Source of the DNA: Craspedostauros australis | Taxonomy: Eukaryota > Bacillariophyta > Bacillariophyceae > Mastogloiales > Achnanthaceae | Length of the DNA: 64,000 bases | Reading direction: 5' to 3' | Assembly: GCA_026770025.1 (NCBI GenBank) | Contig: JAMXDE010000010.1 | Location: 2,170,001 to 2,234,000, forward strand | Part shown: positions 29,842 to 40,469 of the stretch, piece by piece | How positions within the stretch are numbered: the first letter of the stretch is position 1 | Layout: the number at the start of each line of letters is the position of its first letter | Notes under the pieces: generated by a model | The model's input: the letters and a program-made list of their open reading frames with translations, nothing else | Told to the model about the DNA's origin: nothing | The model's database searches: none | Position numbers and translations under genes: made by a program

Positions 29842-31625
29842 GACGGACATTTTGTGATGGCTGTGCGTCACCGCGATAACACTAGTTGTGGAGTTTTGTG
29901 GGGGATGAGTCGTGATACGTAGACTACTCTAGAGAGCATCCAAAATCCATCCAAACATCTGCTTATCATGCTATATCTCAATAATACATGGTTTACAATT
30001 AAATCTATACATGGCATTCGTACACATGACTATCAATGAATCAGAATATCGAAGGTAAATTGAAATAGAAGTTATTTTTATTGTCATGTTGGTCCACCAC
30101 ACTGTTGTGTCGTGGATTCACAAAATTCTTGATCAAGCAATGTTGCCCTCCCCTCAGCACCCATGACCATCATCATCATCCTGGTATTTCTGTAAACTGC
30201 GCACCACAATGGCTCTGTATGCTCCCCATCTATCCACTCCATGAAGGACAGAACGTTTCTGCCACATTGCATGCCCCAAAGTGTCGATACACTGAAAAAA
30301 GCGATTTCAAAAAACGATTTGCAAGCCGGATGCGGTATGGATACGGATCCATACCTCATCCACATGACCCTTTCAGCTCCTCCACATGACCCTCGTGCAT
30401 TACCACACTCCCTGGCGACACGCTGACGCATCCAGAGGGGGCTGGACATGAATGGTACGGGTGGTACACCTCCATATGATGACGCCGTTGCTTTTTTGGG
30501 CGCCCCACCAAAAAATGACCTGTCTGTACTCATTCGAGGCCGCAGCCTCTTCCAGACAATATCGAAGGCGCAAACTTCGTCAGGACCATCTTCCGTTGGT
30601 GGCTCACGCATCTTGTATGGGTTAGTTGGCGACTGGGTGGCTTGATGATGCCTCCCCCTCACTGCCAAAGCCATGTGATGGGTACGCCGCGACCCGCCCA
30701 ACAAAACTCTTGCCCTCCACCTTTCCCTCCGCGCGGACACCTTCCCGATCCTCCCCGACCCTCAAACTTCGTGGGCGCGTTGGTGATGGCCTCCTGGATG
30801 CGCCTTGACCCTCCAAAGGTGTTGGTGTGGGCTGTGTATGGAGCACGAAGGCCACATCCAACGAGCCAATCTGCCGCAAATTTGCGACGTTTGCGCGGGG
30901 GCCTGCCGCGGCCCCAAATGAACCGCTATCGCAGCCCCCTCTCGCCCACACACCAAACGTTGTATTGCGGTGACGGCGATGTGCTCGGACTTTTCATTGG
31001 GCCGCTGGTTGGTGCGGCGCTGACGATGCCGTTGGGTGGCCATTGTAGAATTTTTGTTTGTGATCCGCCATTGTCATGTTGTTGTTTCGAGTTTGGCGCT
31101 CTCAACCAGTCGCACATCTTGGGGTCTGAGGCAATTATCAACTATTGTACCAAAATGAACGAAGGCAGCATGACACAAAACACTTCGGGAGTATCAACCA
31201 CACTCAACCCTTCCGTCACGACGAAACGCAGTTGATGATGATTCACATCGTGCTGTGATTGGTGGTTCATGACGCAGCAGCCAGTTTGGTGACGTAGATC
31301 ACGGATCATGCAAACACTGGATAGAGTGGATGTAAACGCGCACTCACCGCTTCTCCCCAAACTCTACAACTAGCGCTATCGTGGAGGAGGTGTGGGATGG
31401 TCTCATCGGAACACCTCAAAAGGAGACTAAACAATTCAAAATCGGAACAAACTTGCTGAAACGAAGAACAGCAAAGGGTTAAGTTGGATCGATGTAGTCG
31501 TAGCCAAATAGCTGAAACCCGAAAGAGATCGAAAAATTAGCACATCCATCGGTCCATAAAACTTAAAATACGGCCAACCTTGGAACTGGAATGGATTGGT
31601 ATATGTTTTAGATCTATGAAGATTG
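29842..31625. other. Right arm of the DNA transposon, unexplained
   Basis: The first 250 bp are AT-rich, and then 30450-31050 is markedly GC-rich. Open frames exist on both strands (minus 30084-30740 and 30622-30951; plus 30642-31235), none with a known domain. One minus-strand phase across about 30700-31140 reads like protein (for example RKRRKFAADWLVGCGLRAPY) but is interrupted by stops. It may be a decayed second gene of the transposon, or structural DNA. Confidence 0.4.
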
Positions 31626-31712
31626 CGAATATGTGCTTAGTTTGAAAATCCCAGAAATTGGACTGCACTCTTCATTTCAAACGATTGGTCGACTCACTGA
31701 TCGGGCTCATAT
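31626..31712 (-). repeat. Right terminal inverted repeat of the DNA transposon
   Basis: It is the inverse of 19254-19340: 46 outer and 33 inner bases match exactly around an 8-base block that differs. Confidence 0.9.
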
Positions 31713-33100
31713 GTAGAGAGAGAGCGAATGATCATACGTATGAACTCTGCCATCACTGGAAGCCACGATCTCTTTGCTCGCCATCTTTCATCAGCGAGAC
31801 GAAACGAAAGCTGAGGGGCTGTGGCATGGCACTTGAAGAGAAACGCTGTCCTGGGATCGAATTTGGTGAGTCTGCTGTGGATGGCTCGACGGATTCGTCC
31901 TCTGCTTTTGGTGTTGTTGCTGTTGGTGGTGGTATTGGCGTTGGCGAGAGACTGAAGAGAAGGGAGAGAAGTTCTCTGCGTGGCATGATGTCATGTTGTG
32001 GTTGGTGTGCGATGTCTCATGCGTTTGCCAATCAAACACGATCCGGCCAGTTTGAATTTGTGATGTGACGGGAACGATTCTTCGCGTTGCCGCTCGTGGA
32101 TCCGACTGCGATCATTGGATGACTTCGGCGAAATAATGAAGGAGTCATGTGGGATTCTAATAAAATTCGTCAGTGACAAGAATCATGTGACCTGTTGCCG
32201 TGATCGATCGGAAGTCTCAACAGAAAAAATACAGGTTGGCGACCTGACATGCGCGTAAATTGGTCAGCGGGCGTACAATTCAGCACAGATTTATGGCTAA
32301 TTTAATTTCAAACTGAGCATCCAGGACACGGCAAGTGACAAACGCGAGCACAGAATTTCGGCATCGACTGTTTTGGAGCGTTTGCACGTATGTGACGCTT
32401 GCATGTGTGACATCTGGGGTTCGTGAGGAAGCGCCACAGTGCGCGAGAGAGAAGATGTCGAGAGGATGTGTGGCATGACACGGGTATTGGTACGCAGTGG
32501 AGTGAGACGCAGAACCACACAGAGAGAGAGGAAGGAGCAACCAACCAAGAACAAGAACCAGAACAACAGACGAAACAAGACAGCGACAGGCTGATCCCAA
32601 GAAGAGAAAGACGCAACGAGAAGAGCAAACAGGAAAGCACAGATACCTCCTTCCTCTGCGAATAAAACAAGGGAGAAAAAGACAACACAACGCATCCACG
32701 TTGCGCCCACACCGCATCAAGATCCATCATCAGTTCACGTGAACACCACACAGCTCGCTGTCGTGGCACAGAGAGTATCCTCCAAGGATTGACTGTGCGA
32801 CTCATGGCTCATAGCTGATACTCATACTCATACTCAGGTAGTATACCTAGCATACACACCAGCACCGTCCTCTTCCATAATCTATCCATACCTCCGCAGC
32901 TGGCGAGTCATCTCCACGTGTGGGTCAACTTGGAGCAGATCGTCGTGCCACGAGCGTTGACAGTGAGAGAGTCCGTTTGGCCTGCATCTGATCCTATATC
33001 TGTATTGTCTGGGCCCATCCATAGAGTACATATAATACGAGTACATATAATACGAGTGCCACACCAGTGCTGCACGAGCACTGATCAGAGAACAGACTTG
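31713..33100. other. Region between transposon and glutamine-rich gene
   Basis: About 1.4 kb upstream of the plus-strand gene at 33101. A plus-strand frame of 136 codons starts inside the transposon repeat and is probably spurious. No gene is supported. The promoter-like direct repeat at 33024-33057 lies at its end. Confidence 0.4.
33024..33057 (+). promoter_or_regulatory. 15-bp direct repeat with TATAA cores, 45-75 bp before the start codon
   Basis: The unit GAGTACATATAATAC occurs twice in tandem followed by GAGT. Each copy contains TATAAT. It lies just upstream of the ATG at 33101. A core-promoter role is inferred from position and composition only. Confidence 0.4.
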
Positions 33101-36100
33101 ATGATGGCGGGCATCGGCAAGCACCTGCGTGGCAGCCGCAGGAAGCAAGCCGCGATCCAAGAACAAGCGGCCCAAAAGCAGCAGCAGAAGGAACAGAAGG
33201 AGCAGCAGAAGGAGCAGCAGAAGCAGCAGCAGAAGCAACAGCAGAAGCAACAGCAGAAACAGCAGCAGAAACAGCAGCAGAAACAACAGCAGAAGCAGCA
33301 GAAACAGCAGCAGAAGCAACAGAAGCAGCAGCAGGCTGCGAATCAAAAGACGAGGGCAGGAGCCACACCCCAGCCAACTTCGCAGCCTCAGCAGAATGTG
33401 GACCAGCAACAGATGATGTTCCTGCTGCAGCAGCAAAGGCAGAGGCAGCTCTTCTTCCAGAGACAGCAGATGGATCAGCAGCAGCATCAACAGCAGCAGC
33501 ATCAACAGCAGCAACAACAACAACAACAGCAGCATCACGCATTCTTGGCCAGGAACGCCCAAGCTCTGGCCGGAGCTGCGACATCCCAGAACGCCGAACC
33601 AAATCGGTTGGGCATCAGCAGGGGCCCTGCGCCGAATCAGATGCCTCCTGCGGCCATTCCATCCGCTGGGCCTGCCCAACAGATGGGGAATGCCAGACCC
33701 AATCAGGCGCCGATGAACCGAGCAGCACCTGCGCCACCTCCAGCAAATGGAGTGCCTCCAACTCGGCGAAGGCCGTCTCCGGAAGAAGCGTCTCTCACCA
33801 CCAAGAACTACCGTTTGGCGAAGGAACTCGTAAGTCGGCTCACAATCAATTCAGCAACAGCAACAACATCGAAGTGGAAGCGCAAGTCTATCCTCCGTCA
33901 ATTTCACCTTTCATGCTCTTTTCGTACTCCTTTCATACTCCTGCATTGTGATGTATAATAATACACCACAGCATGCGAAGGCAGCAACTTGCCATGCTAT
34001 CCATTGCAACACGATGTGAAACGATGCGACCATGCAGTTTCTCACTCGCGCCCTCATCTCATTCTCGTTTTTTTCCTTCAAAAACGCTCACCTCTGCACA
34101 CATCGATGGTGCCCCCCTCCAATTCATCACATCATTGTGCCATCAATCAATCGGAACCGCAGAGCGATCTTAGAGTCCGCCACCGCGAAGAGTGCAAGAA
34201 CGTGACACGCCTCACCATGGAGAATGTAAGTGCCACCACCCATGATCATGGGCCATGATTGTTACATGGCGCGTACCCGTCCGATTGTCGCTTGTCAATG
34301 TTCAAATGCAGGCTCTCTTTGATCGCAACAAATCACTCGCTGACCAGCTCACCATTTCCTTCCACTTCTACTTTCATCCATTTATCCATCATCAATCACG
34401 CCATCAATTGCGCCATCAATTACCACAATGTTGCTCTCATCATACAGATGAATTTGGCATCCAGATGTCGCGAGGCCATCAGCCATGTCACCATGCTCAA
34501 ACGAGAATTGGCAATGCACCAACAGAGGGCAGCAGAGGCGTTGGAGATGCAACGCCAGCAAACGCAACGCATGGCAAGCAACCTCTCGGCGGAAGTTTCT
34601 CGCTTATCGCAATCATTCTCCGATGACGAGCTCAACACGACGGAAGCCGCAGTTGCAACACCCACCAAACGAACCGATGAATCCTTCCTTTCCACACCGT
34701 CGCGATCCGAAGCCTCCACTCCGCGCAGCAAGGTGATGGAAAATGGAGCGGGCGCGACACCAACCGCATCTTCAGCACAGCAACTGGTCCCGGCGGAACC
34801 ATCCTCCGCGCCTCCGGTGAACGTTCTCACCCCTTCTCCTTCCAACGGCAGCACGGCGGCAGAACTCTCCCTGTCCGCATCCAGGCTACGACTTGCATCA
34901 TCCAAGTCGCCGTACTCGGCGTCGTCGTCGTCACCTGCGGCGTCAGCACAAATGCCACCATCCTCCACGCAGGCGCAGTCGAGCACTTCTGCATCCACCA
35001 TGTCGCTTACTGAATCGGCATCAGCGTCCGCAATGTTTGGCACATCCAGCAGACACAAGGATGCCGATGATGCATTGGACTCGAGTGACGAAAAGAAGGA
35101 CGAGGACCCCGTTGTGGGATCTGATGCAGACATGGCCATTGGCGTCGACGTCGACGTGGACGTGGACATGGTCCCTGACATGCAAGATGTTGCTTCCAGA
35201 TCGCTCAACGTTAGCGATGATTTGATGCCGCCAGACCTCTTGCAAAACGGGCAGATTGGTACGGGAGCGACCGGCGGATTGCAGACGCAAGCACACCTCA
35301 TCACGCCAATCCACAGGGCTCCAAGCGTCGACCAACGGGACGGCATCGCAGCGAATGCTCCCGATGCCATTCCAGAGGAGGACGAAGACGAAGTCGAAGC
35401 TGCCAACGATGATGAACGCGACGATCTCACTCAGGAACGCAGGGACACCACCAGGCCTCTCTTCCCCTTCACCGCTTCACCGAAGGTTACCAAGGCAGAC
35501 CTCATCTCTCCACGTAGCCAAAGCTCGCGGTACAACGAGGAGTTCCCCAGCGACGTCATATCGCCAACCAAGGACAGGCACACAGTATCATCAAACCTAT
35601 CAATGGGTGGTCACAGACTTACGGTGAGCATCGACGAAGGGGAGGAACCGAGCACGCCCAGCGAGAACACCCCGTCAAATGTGCAAGCACAAACGCACAC
35701 ATCGCCAAGCAGCGATGACATCCAGTCAGATCCGGCATCGCCCTCCGATGCGCGCAGTCAAGCGTCACAAGGCACGCCCATGCAGGCAACTGACGATCTC
35801 ATGACCACAGATACCGATGTCGATGCTGACTTTCAGTCCGCATGGGACACGTCGCAACCCTTGTTCGAGCCGGACGGCGGGCTCAGCGCACACGACAGAA
35901 GCAGCATCGATGGCACGAATGGCGAAAGCCAGATCCACGCGAGCCCAGGAGAAACGTCAATCGCCACAACCACCAGGCACAGCAGGAATAGCAGCAGGGG
36001 ATCGACGGAGCTGTACGACCCGTTTGCCAGTCCGCCCAAGCTTAGTCCATCCAATGCAAGCCCCACCGATGAATTCGAATCTGCACCTGGACACCATGCT

Positions 36101-37129
36101 ACAACGCAGGAAGGGACGGCGTTAGACGTGCCACGAAGTGGCAGCGCCAAAGGCAAGAGCCATCCATGGCATTCAGATTCAACCACCTTCAAAACACCTG
36201 ACAAGGCAAATCTTGCTCAAGGAGAACAGCAGCCGGCGCAATCGCAACAGCAACAGCAACAAAAGTTTCAACAACAAGAGGACATCCCATTGTCGCTGAA
36301 CGGACACCATGGCATAGATTCTGACTACGCTGTTCCAGACTGGAAGAAACATCCGGAGAAGGTCGTCCCCGCCACAGCTCGTGCAAGGTACGAGAAGGCA
36401 TTGCAACCGCGCACGTCCACATCGCCTGTTTCATCATCGGCATCTGTCAGGACGACTGATTCTGGTGATACTCGCCGAAGTAGCAGCGGTGGTGGTGGCG
36501 GCGGCGGCGAATCCGCTCGCAGACGTCGTTTGCACCAGCGTCGGTTGCGGGAGGAAACCATGCAACGGCACCTCGATGAGAGGGAGGCCAGACGGCAGGC
36601 AGAAGAGCAATCGCCAGACAACATCAGCAGCAGCAACGATTCCCGGTCCCCAGATATTCGGTCGGCTGGTTCAGCGTTCCAAAGCAAGCGCTCACCTGGC
36701 TATTTGCCTCGAGTGCAAGTGCCGACTTCCACATCGCGTTACGGATCGTCATTGCATTCGCGTCAGGGTCAGTCGATCAGCAACAGCGGGCGTTCCAAGA
36801 GTGCGGAACGACCATTCGATGAGGATGAGGAGCCATTCGATGCGCCATCCCAACGCAACAAGAAGATGCTGCCAAGTGCCAACGTTGGCACGATGCAACA
36901 AGGCCAGCAGGATCCTGGAAACCGTCACCAGCTGCATCGTTTCAAACCACGACGCAACATCTCCAAGCCAGTCTCCTATGCAGAACCAGCGTTGAACACG
37001 AAGCTCAGGCAGGGAGATACGTACTTTCCGAAGACAAGTGGGTTGGAGAACAACGACGCAACAAGGTCGATGTCCTTGACAGCATCAGGCACACCGCGAC
37101 AACCAATATCAAGCACAGTGAGATTGTGA
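33101..37129 (+). CDS. Glutamine-rich, coiled-coil, largely disordered protein (three exons)
   Basis: Exons 33101-33829, 34163-34225 and 34448-37129 join in phase 0 to 1157 aa, with introns starting GTAAGT and ending CAG. Residues about 25-90 are Gln/Lys repeats and about 105-150 are polyglutamine. The only block that looks conserved spans the exon junctions: SPEEASLTTKNYRLAKEL, then SDLRVRHREECKNVTRLTMEN, then MNLASRCREAISHVTMLKRELAMHQ. It reads as one long coiled coil of about 100 residues. The remaining 840 residues are Ser/Pro/Asp-rich and disordered, with a short ordered piece near PDWKKHPEKVVPATARARYEKA and an Arg-rich helix (RRRRLHQRRLREETMQRHLDER). I cannot assign a function; a scaffold or transcription-related protein would fit. 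Another coding-like stretch at 34312-34350 lacks a clear donor site and is left out. Confidence 0.7.
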
Positions 37130-37178
37130 GCAAAACAAAAACGCAATCATGCTCGTGCTCGTACGTACATGCACAGTC

Positions 37179-37211
<33 letters not shown>

Positions 37212-37890
37212 CCAACACCAACTCTAAATGCGTGTTGAATTGTAATGATGATACAAACACATTTTGAATACACTCCCCAGCACAAACAGTTCGACCAGTG
37301 TTGGAGTGTGCTTCTCCAGACCACACCCTGCATGACGAGTGTGCCACATACGAGTCCTGTGCTATGTGCATACGCCGAGTACGAATGAAGTATAATGTGG
37401 TGTCACGGTGGAGTACGACAACTCGTATGCATATGTACGTGCACCAGAGCATCCATACGTCCAAACCATTGCCAGTGTTGTGAAATATACAGCGGCGAGG
37501 GTGAAGCCAACTGGCACATTTCTCATGTAATCCCTGAGTAATTAGTAGTAGTGCTGTGAAATATATTCCCCGAGATCATGCCGCAGACGAGTGCCGCATA
37601 GCATGAAGCTCCTACATAAGTTGGCCGATCATGTTTGTGCTTATGAGTACGTATCGCCCCCGATACCGCTCTGCCTCCACGTGTTTGCGACTGACCCGTG
37701 CACACTCCTCTCCAGAGTACTCTTCTGTACGTATCTTTGTCCCCCATTGCAAGTCGTTATTCCATTCCCAGGTATACTGGTATACTCCCGTCCACTAATA
37801 CTCAAGAGAGAGTGCTCCATTTCCCCAATCTTAGGAGTGCTCAGTCGCTCCGTCGTCCCGCTATTCCCACCATTATAGGTACCACCCAAC
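37130..37890. other. Intergenic region between convergent genes
   Basis: A (CAA)n run lies at about 37180-37209, with several GAGTACGA/ACTCGTA words near 37370-37430. No gene is supported. Confidence 0.4.
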
Positions 37891-39645
37891 TCAACGGAAT
37901 ATCCGTCGTGGTGGTGGGCAGTCCTGGTCGTCCATCTTGCCACCATGCTGTGACTCGCCTGGAAACAACTGGAGAGGATGCGGTTCGGCCAGTTCAAAGT
38001 CATGGGCCTGAATTTCGGCAGGGGATGGCAAGGAATCGTACGAGGCGCGCCTGTGCAACGTGGGAGGTTTGTGCGCATCCAAGGAGAGCAGACGTTTGGA
38101 CCGCGACACGTTGTGGTTGCTGCTGGTGTTGATGATGCTGTGCAATGCCACGCGATGCTTGGTCTTTGCATTGGGGGATGCCGCCTTGCGGATGTGGGAC
38201 CGGTCATGTTGATTCTCTTTGTCAGGAGGCTTGATGGGAGAATACTTCGTGTATTTCGATTTTCTCGCACGGTATTGCTGGCGGGGTATTGGTATTGCGA
38301 TGGCGTCGGTGACATCATTCAAGCTCTGCTGCTGCATCGAGTGGATCAGCTGGTCTGTGGGACACATGTCGTTTCTGTGCCTGTGCCCGCGTCCATGACT
38401 GTAGCTGTGGCACTGTCGTCGTCGCTGTGGTTGTGACGGCGGTGTACTCAGCGTTGATGCTGACGATACTGCCGATGCTGAGGGGCTCCTTGACGAAGAC
38501 AGCGATGACGAGGATGATGATACTGCTGCTATCACGTTTGCTCCCCCTGTTGCTATTGCTGACGCTGACGTCGTTGATCCCGTCGGTGGTGTCCGTGCTG
38601 TGCAGCATGGCAACATTTTTATTTCACAGTCACCTGATTCGTTCTTAGCAGGGTCCAGAGGGATGGATTTCTCATGGTTATCGGTGGTGCGTGGGGCATC
38701 ACGCAATGATCTCTCATTGTCTTCTTCAGGATGAATACTCGTGAAGTCGAACTTTAGATGGTTTGATCCATCGATGTCGAAGACGCTGGAGTCCTCGTAG
38801 AGCGGAACGGTGCTCATCCTCAACGCTTTGATGTCGGGCGAGCCACAGGCAAGGATGGTCACACCGCCGCACAATTCTGGTGCGTTTGGTGCTCTGAAGA
38901 ATTCGGCTCGTCGCAATTGCTGTCCCTGCCGTTTTATGCCACCTTGGCGACGCGAAAGTGGATTCAAGGGAGGTCCGCAGCAGGCCGTTCGACGCCAGGT
39001 GAACGGTAGCACTTCCATGTCTTCCGTCGCGCCGGAGTCATCGCTACAACCATCGCTACAGCCATCGAAGCTGGCGATACTTGGCATCCGTTGATGCTGT
39101 CTCTGTGTGGGTGTCAAGTAATCATTGAGTACCTGGTCTTGCTGAGACGATTGGTAAAGATGGCGCGTGCTGCCACGGTGTGGTCGTGGATCGCTGGAAT
39201 CTTGTTCGCAGATCGTTGGCCTTGTGGTTGTACTTGCGACTGTCTGCGAAAGATGCTTAGAGGATGTGGATTCTTGACCCATAATACTGAGACCATCATT
39301 CTCGGGCAGATCGTGGAGGTCCTGATGGTGACACGGCCTGCTTCGTTCCATGTTCTTTCCCTGCTGCTGACAATGAATGCACCAACGCGTCTTTGCGATC
39401 CTTCTGGTTAGATCGACGGACGAAGCTGACTTGGTGTGAATACTTGCAGAGTATGCGTGTGCGCTTGCGTGTGATGCTTCTTCTGTTGGTGAATGCGACT
39501 CTTTCGTGTGGATGATGAATGGTCGATCCCAAAGTATGTGACGTTCACAGTGGCGACTCCCTCCTGTTATCCCTGTGTCAGGCGTTCCGCAGCTTGATGC
39601 ACAGAATGATTGATGGGTTGAAGAGCGTCGCGTATTACCGATCAT
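37891..39645 (-). CDS. Ser/His/Arg-rich protein of unknown function
   Basis: The frame encodes 584 aa from an ATG. The first 190 residues are His/Ser/Thr/Gln-rich. Around 195-300 there is a more structured part: PSIASFDGCSDGCSDDSG, FTWRRTACCGPPLNPLSRR and ELCGGVTILACGSPDIKALRM. A serine run (about 380-400) and a His/Arg-rich stretch follow. The C-terminal third is basic, with SKYTKYSPIKPPDKENQ and SYDSLPSPAEIQ that could be phosphorylation sites for proline-directed kinases. I recognise no domain. It is convergent with the glutamine-rich gene. Expression is inferred only from the length of the frame in a region with no better candidate. Confidence 0.5.
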   Translation of the reverse strand: MIGNTRRSSTHQSFCASSCGTPDTGITGGSRHCERHILWDRPFIIHTKESHSPTEEASHASAHAYSASIHTKSASSVDLTRRIAKTRWCIHCQQQGKNMERSRPCHHQDLHDLPENDGLSIMGQESTSSKHLSQTVASTTTRPTICEQDSSDPRPHRGSTRHLYQSSQQDQVLNDYLTPTQRQHQRMPSIASFDGCSDGCSDDSGATEDMEVLPFTWRRTACCGPPLNPLSRRQGGIKRQGQQLRRAEFFRAPNAPELCGGVTILACGSPDIKALRMSTVPLYEDSSVFDIDGSNHLKFDFTSIHPEEDNERSLRDAPRTTDNHEKSIPLDPAKNESGDCEIKMLPCCTARTPPTGSTTSASAIATGGANVIAAVSSSSSSLSSSRSPSASAVSSASTLSTPPSQPQRRRQCHSYSHGRGHRHRNDMCPTDQLIHSMQQQSLNDVTDAIAIPIPRQQYRARKSKYTKYSPIKPPDKENQHDRSHIRKAASPNAKTKHRVALHSIINTSSNHNVSRSKRLLSLDAHKPPTLHRRASYDSLPSPAEIQAHDFELAEPHPLQLFPGESQHGGKMDDQDCPPPRRIFR

Positions 39646-40469
39646 ACTCTGGAGATGTTTCCCTGTTTGTCTTGACTTAGGACTAGCTACGATTTGGAGC
39701 GGGAGTACCTACCACAACCAAACCCACTTTCAGGGGTCACGATGGACCTCGTCTTCCTCCTGTCGTTGTTGTTGCTGCTCGATTGTACCTCTCTCTGGTG
39801 GGACCGATTTCGATGCTGATGCTTGTCTTTGCCGTGCCTCCATGCGGGGCACATTGTGTTTGCGTTAGCTCTCTGTGCCGCTCCTGCTGATGGTTTCCAA
39901 AGAAGCTTCCCGCAAGGGCAACACATTGTTCCTTGTGGGCTCGCCTCTTCTCGTGGGTGTCGCGGGTGGTACGTTTGTGTCGTTTTTTGCACTGTTGGGA
40001 TTAGTCGGAGAAACGCAAGACCGTTGCCAAAATGTGGGGCGCTTTGTATCGAAACACATTCAACCTTCGCGTCGGCCGACCTCACTAAAAACTCGAAACG
40101 TGGGAACTCGGGGATATGAGTCGTCGAGGTCGAATGAGTCGCCTGGATCATAATTCAGTCGATGCCGAACGCTTCTTCGGCGTGGCGAGACTTGCATCCA
40201 AAGGCCTCTCTGGCGATCTTCTTGCTTTTCGTGGCGAATTCTGTCGTGTGCGTCCGTGTTTGTGCCTCTTGCTTGTGTTTCCACGTTTGGTGTGCCACCC
40301 TCGCCACGCGCTGCCACCAACACGAAACCCTCGGAGACCCTCTGCGCAAAACACGCTGCGCATCAGCACACAAACGCAACGCAACGTAACGTAACGTATC
40401 GCAACGCAACACGACGAGGCGAAAGCAACAGAGAGAGGGAGGTGACAACAACGAGATCATAAAGCAACC
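39646..40469. other. Divergent promoter region upstream of UBC12
   Basis: Short frames on both strands show no domain. The five-base repeat at 40376-40410 lies 60-95 bp before the UBC12 ATG, probably in its 5' UTR. Confidence 0.45.
40376..40410. repeat. Pentanucleotide repeat (GCAAC/GTAAC)7 in the UBC12 leader
   Basis: Seven consecutive five-base units (GCAAC, GCAAC, GTAAC, GTAAC, GTATC, GCAAC, GCAAC) are seen. Confidence 0.9.

Larger units (their letters stand above)
19254..31712 (+). mobile_element. Large DNA transposon with 87-bp terminal inverted repeats, carrying a nested Copia
   Basis: Inverted repeats at 19254-19340 and 31626-31712 bound a 12.46-kb segment, which is about 6.07 kb without the Copia insert and one copy of its target duplication. 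The tip reads ATATGAGCCCGATCAGTGAG on both ends. Inside are a plus-strand transposase in two overlapping frames (19923-23466) and a right arm of about 1.8 kb without a clear gene. Weaker similarity between the arms may continue inward for about another 100 bp. Target duplication is unclear: GTA flanks both ends if the left tip carries one extra T, and the tips themselves are AT-rich. The class is not one I can name with confidence. The transposase resembles a DDE-type family common as uncharacterised proteins in stramenopile genomes. Confidence 0.8.

Noticed and set aside
30084-30740. 218-codon minus-strand frame in the transposon right arm
   Set aside because: Its reading is not protein-like over its length and overlaps other frames of equal quality, so it is described only as an unexplained arm.
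19254-31712. Interpretation as a Polinton or other capsid-bearing element
   Set aside because: No DNA polymerase B, capsid or packaging ATPase-like sequence is seen, and the core is only about 6 kb with one transposase gene.
33176-33345. Regular repeats that might suggest a CRISPR-like array
   Set aside because: They are in-frame CAG/AAG codon repeats in a eukaryotic gene with no spacers.
32882-33679. Minus-strand open frame with very long leucine runs
   Set aside because: It is the antisense reading of the glutamine-rich repeat of the plus-strand gene and has no other features.
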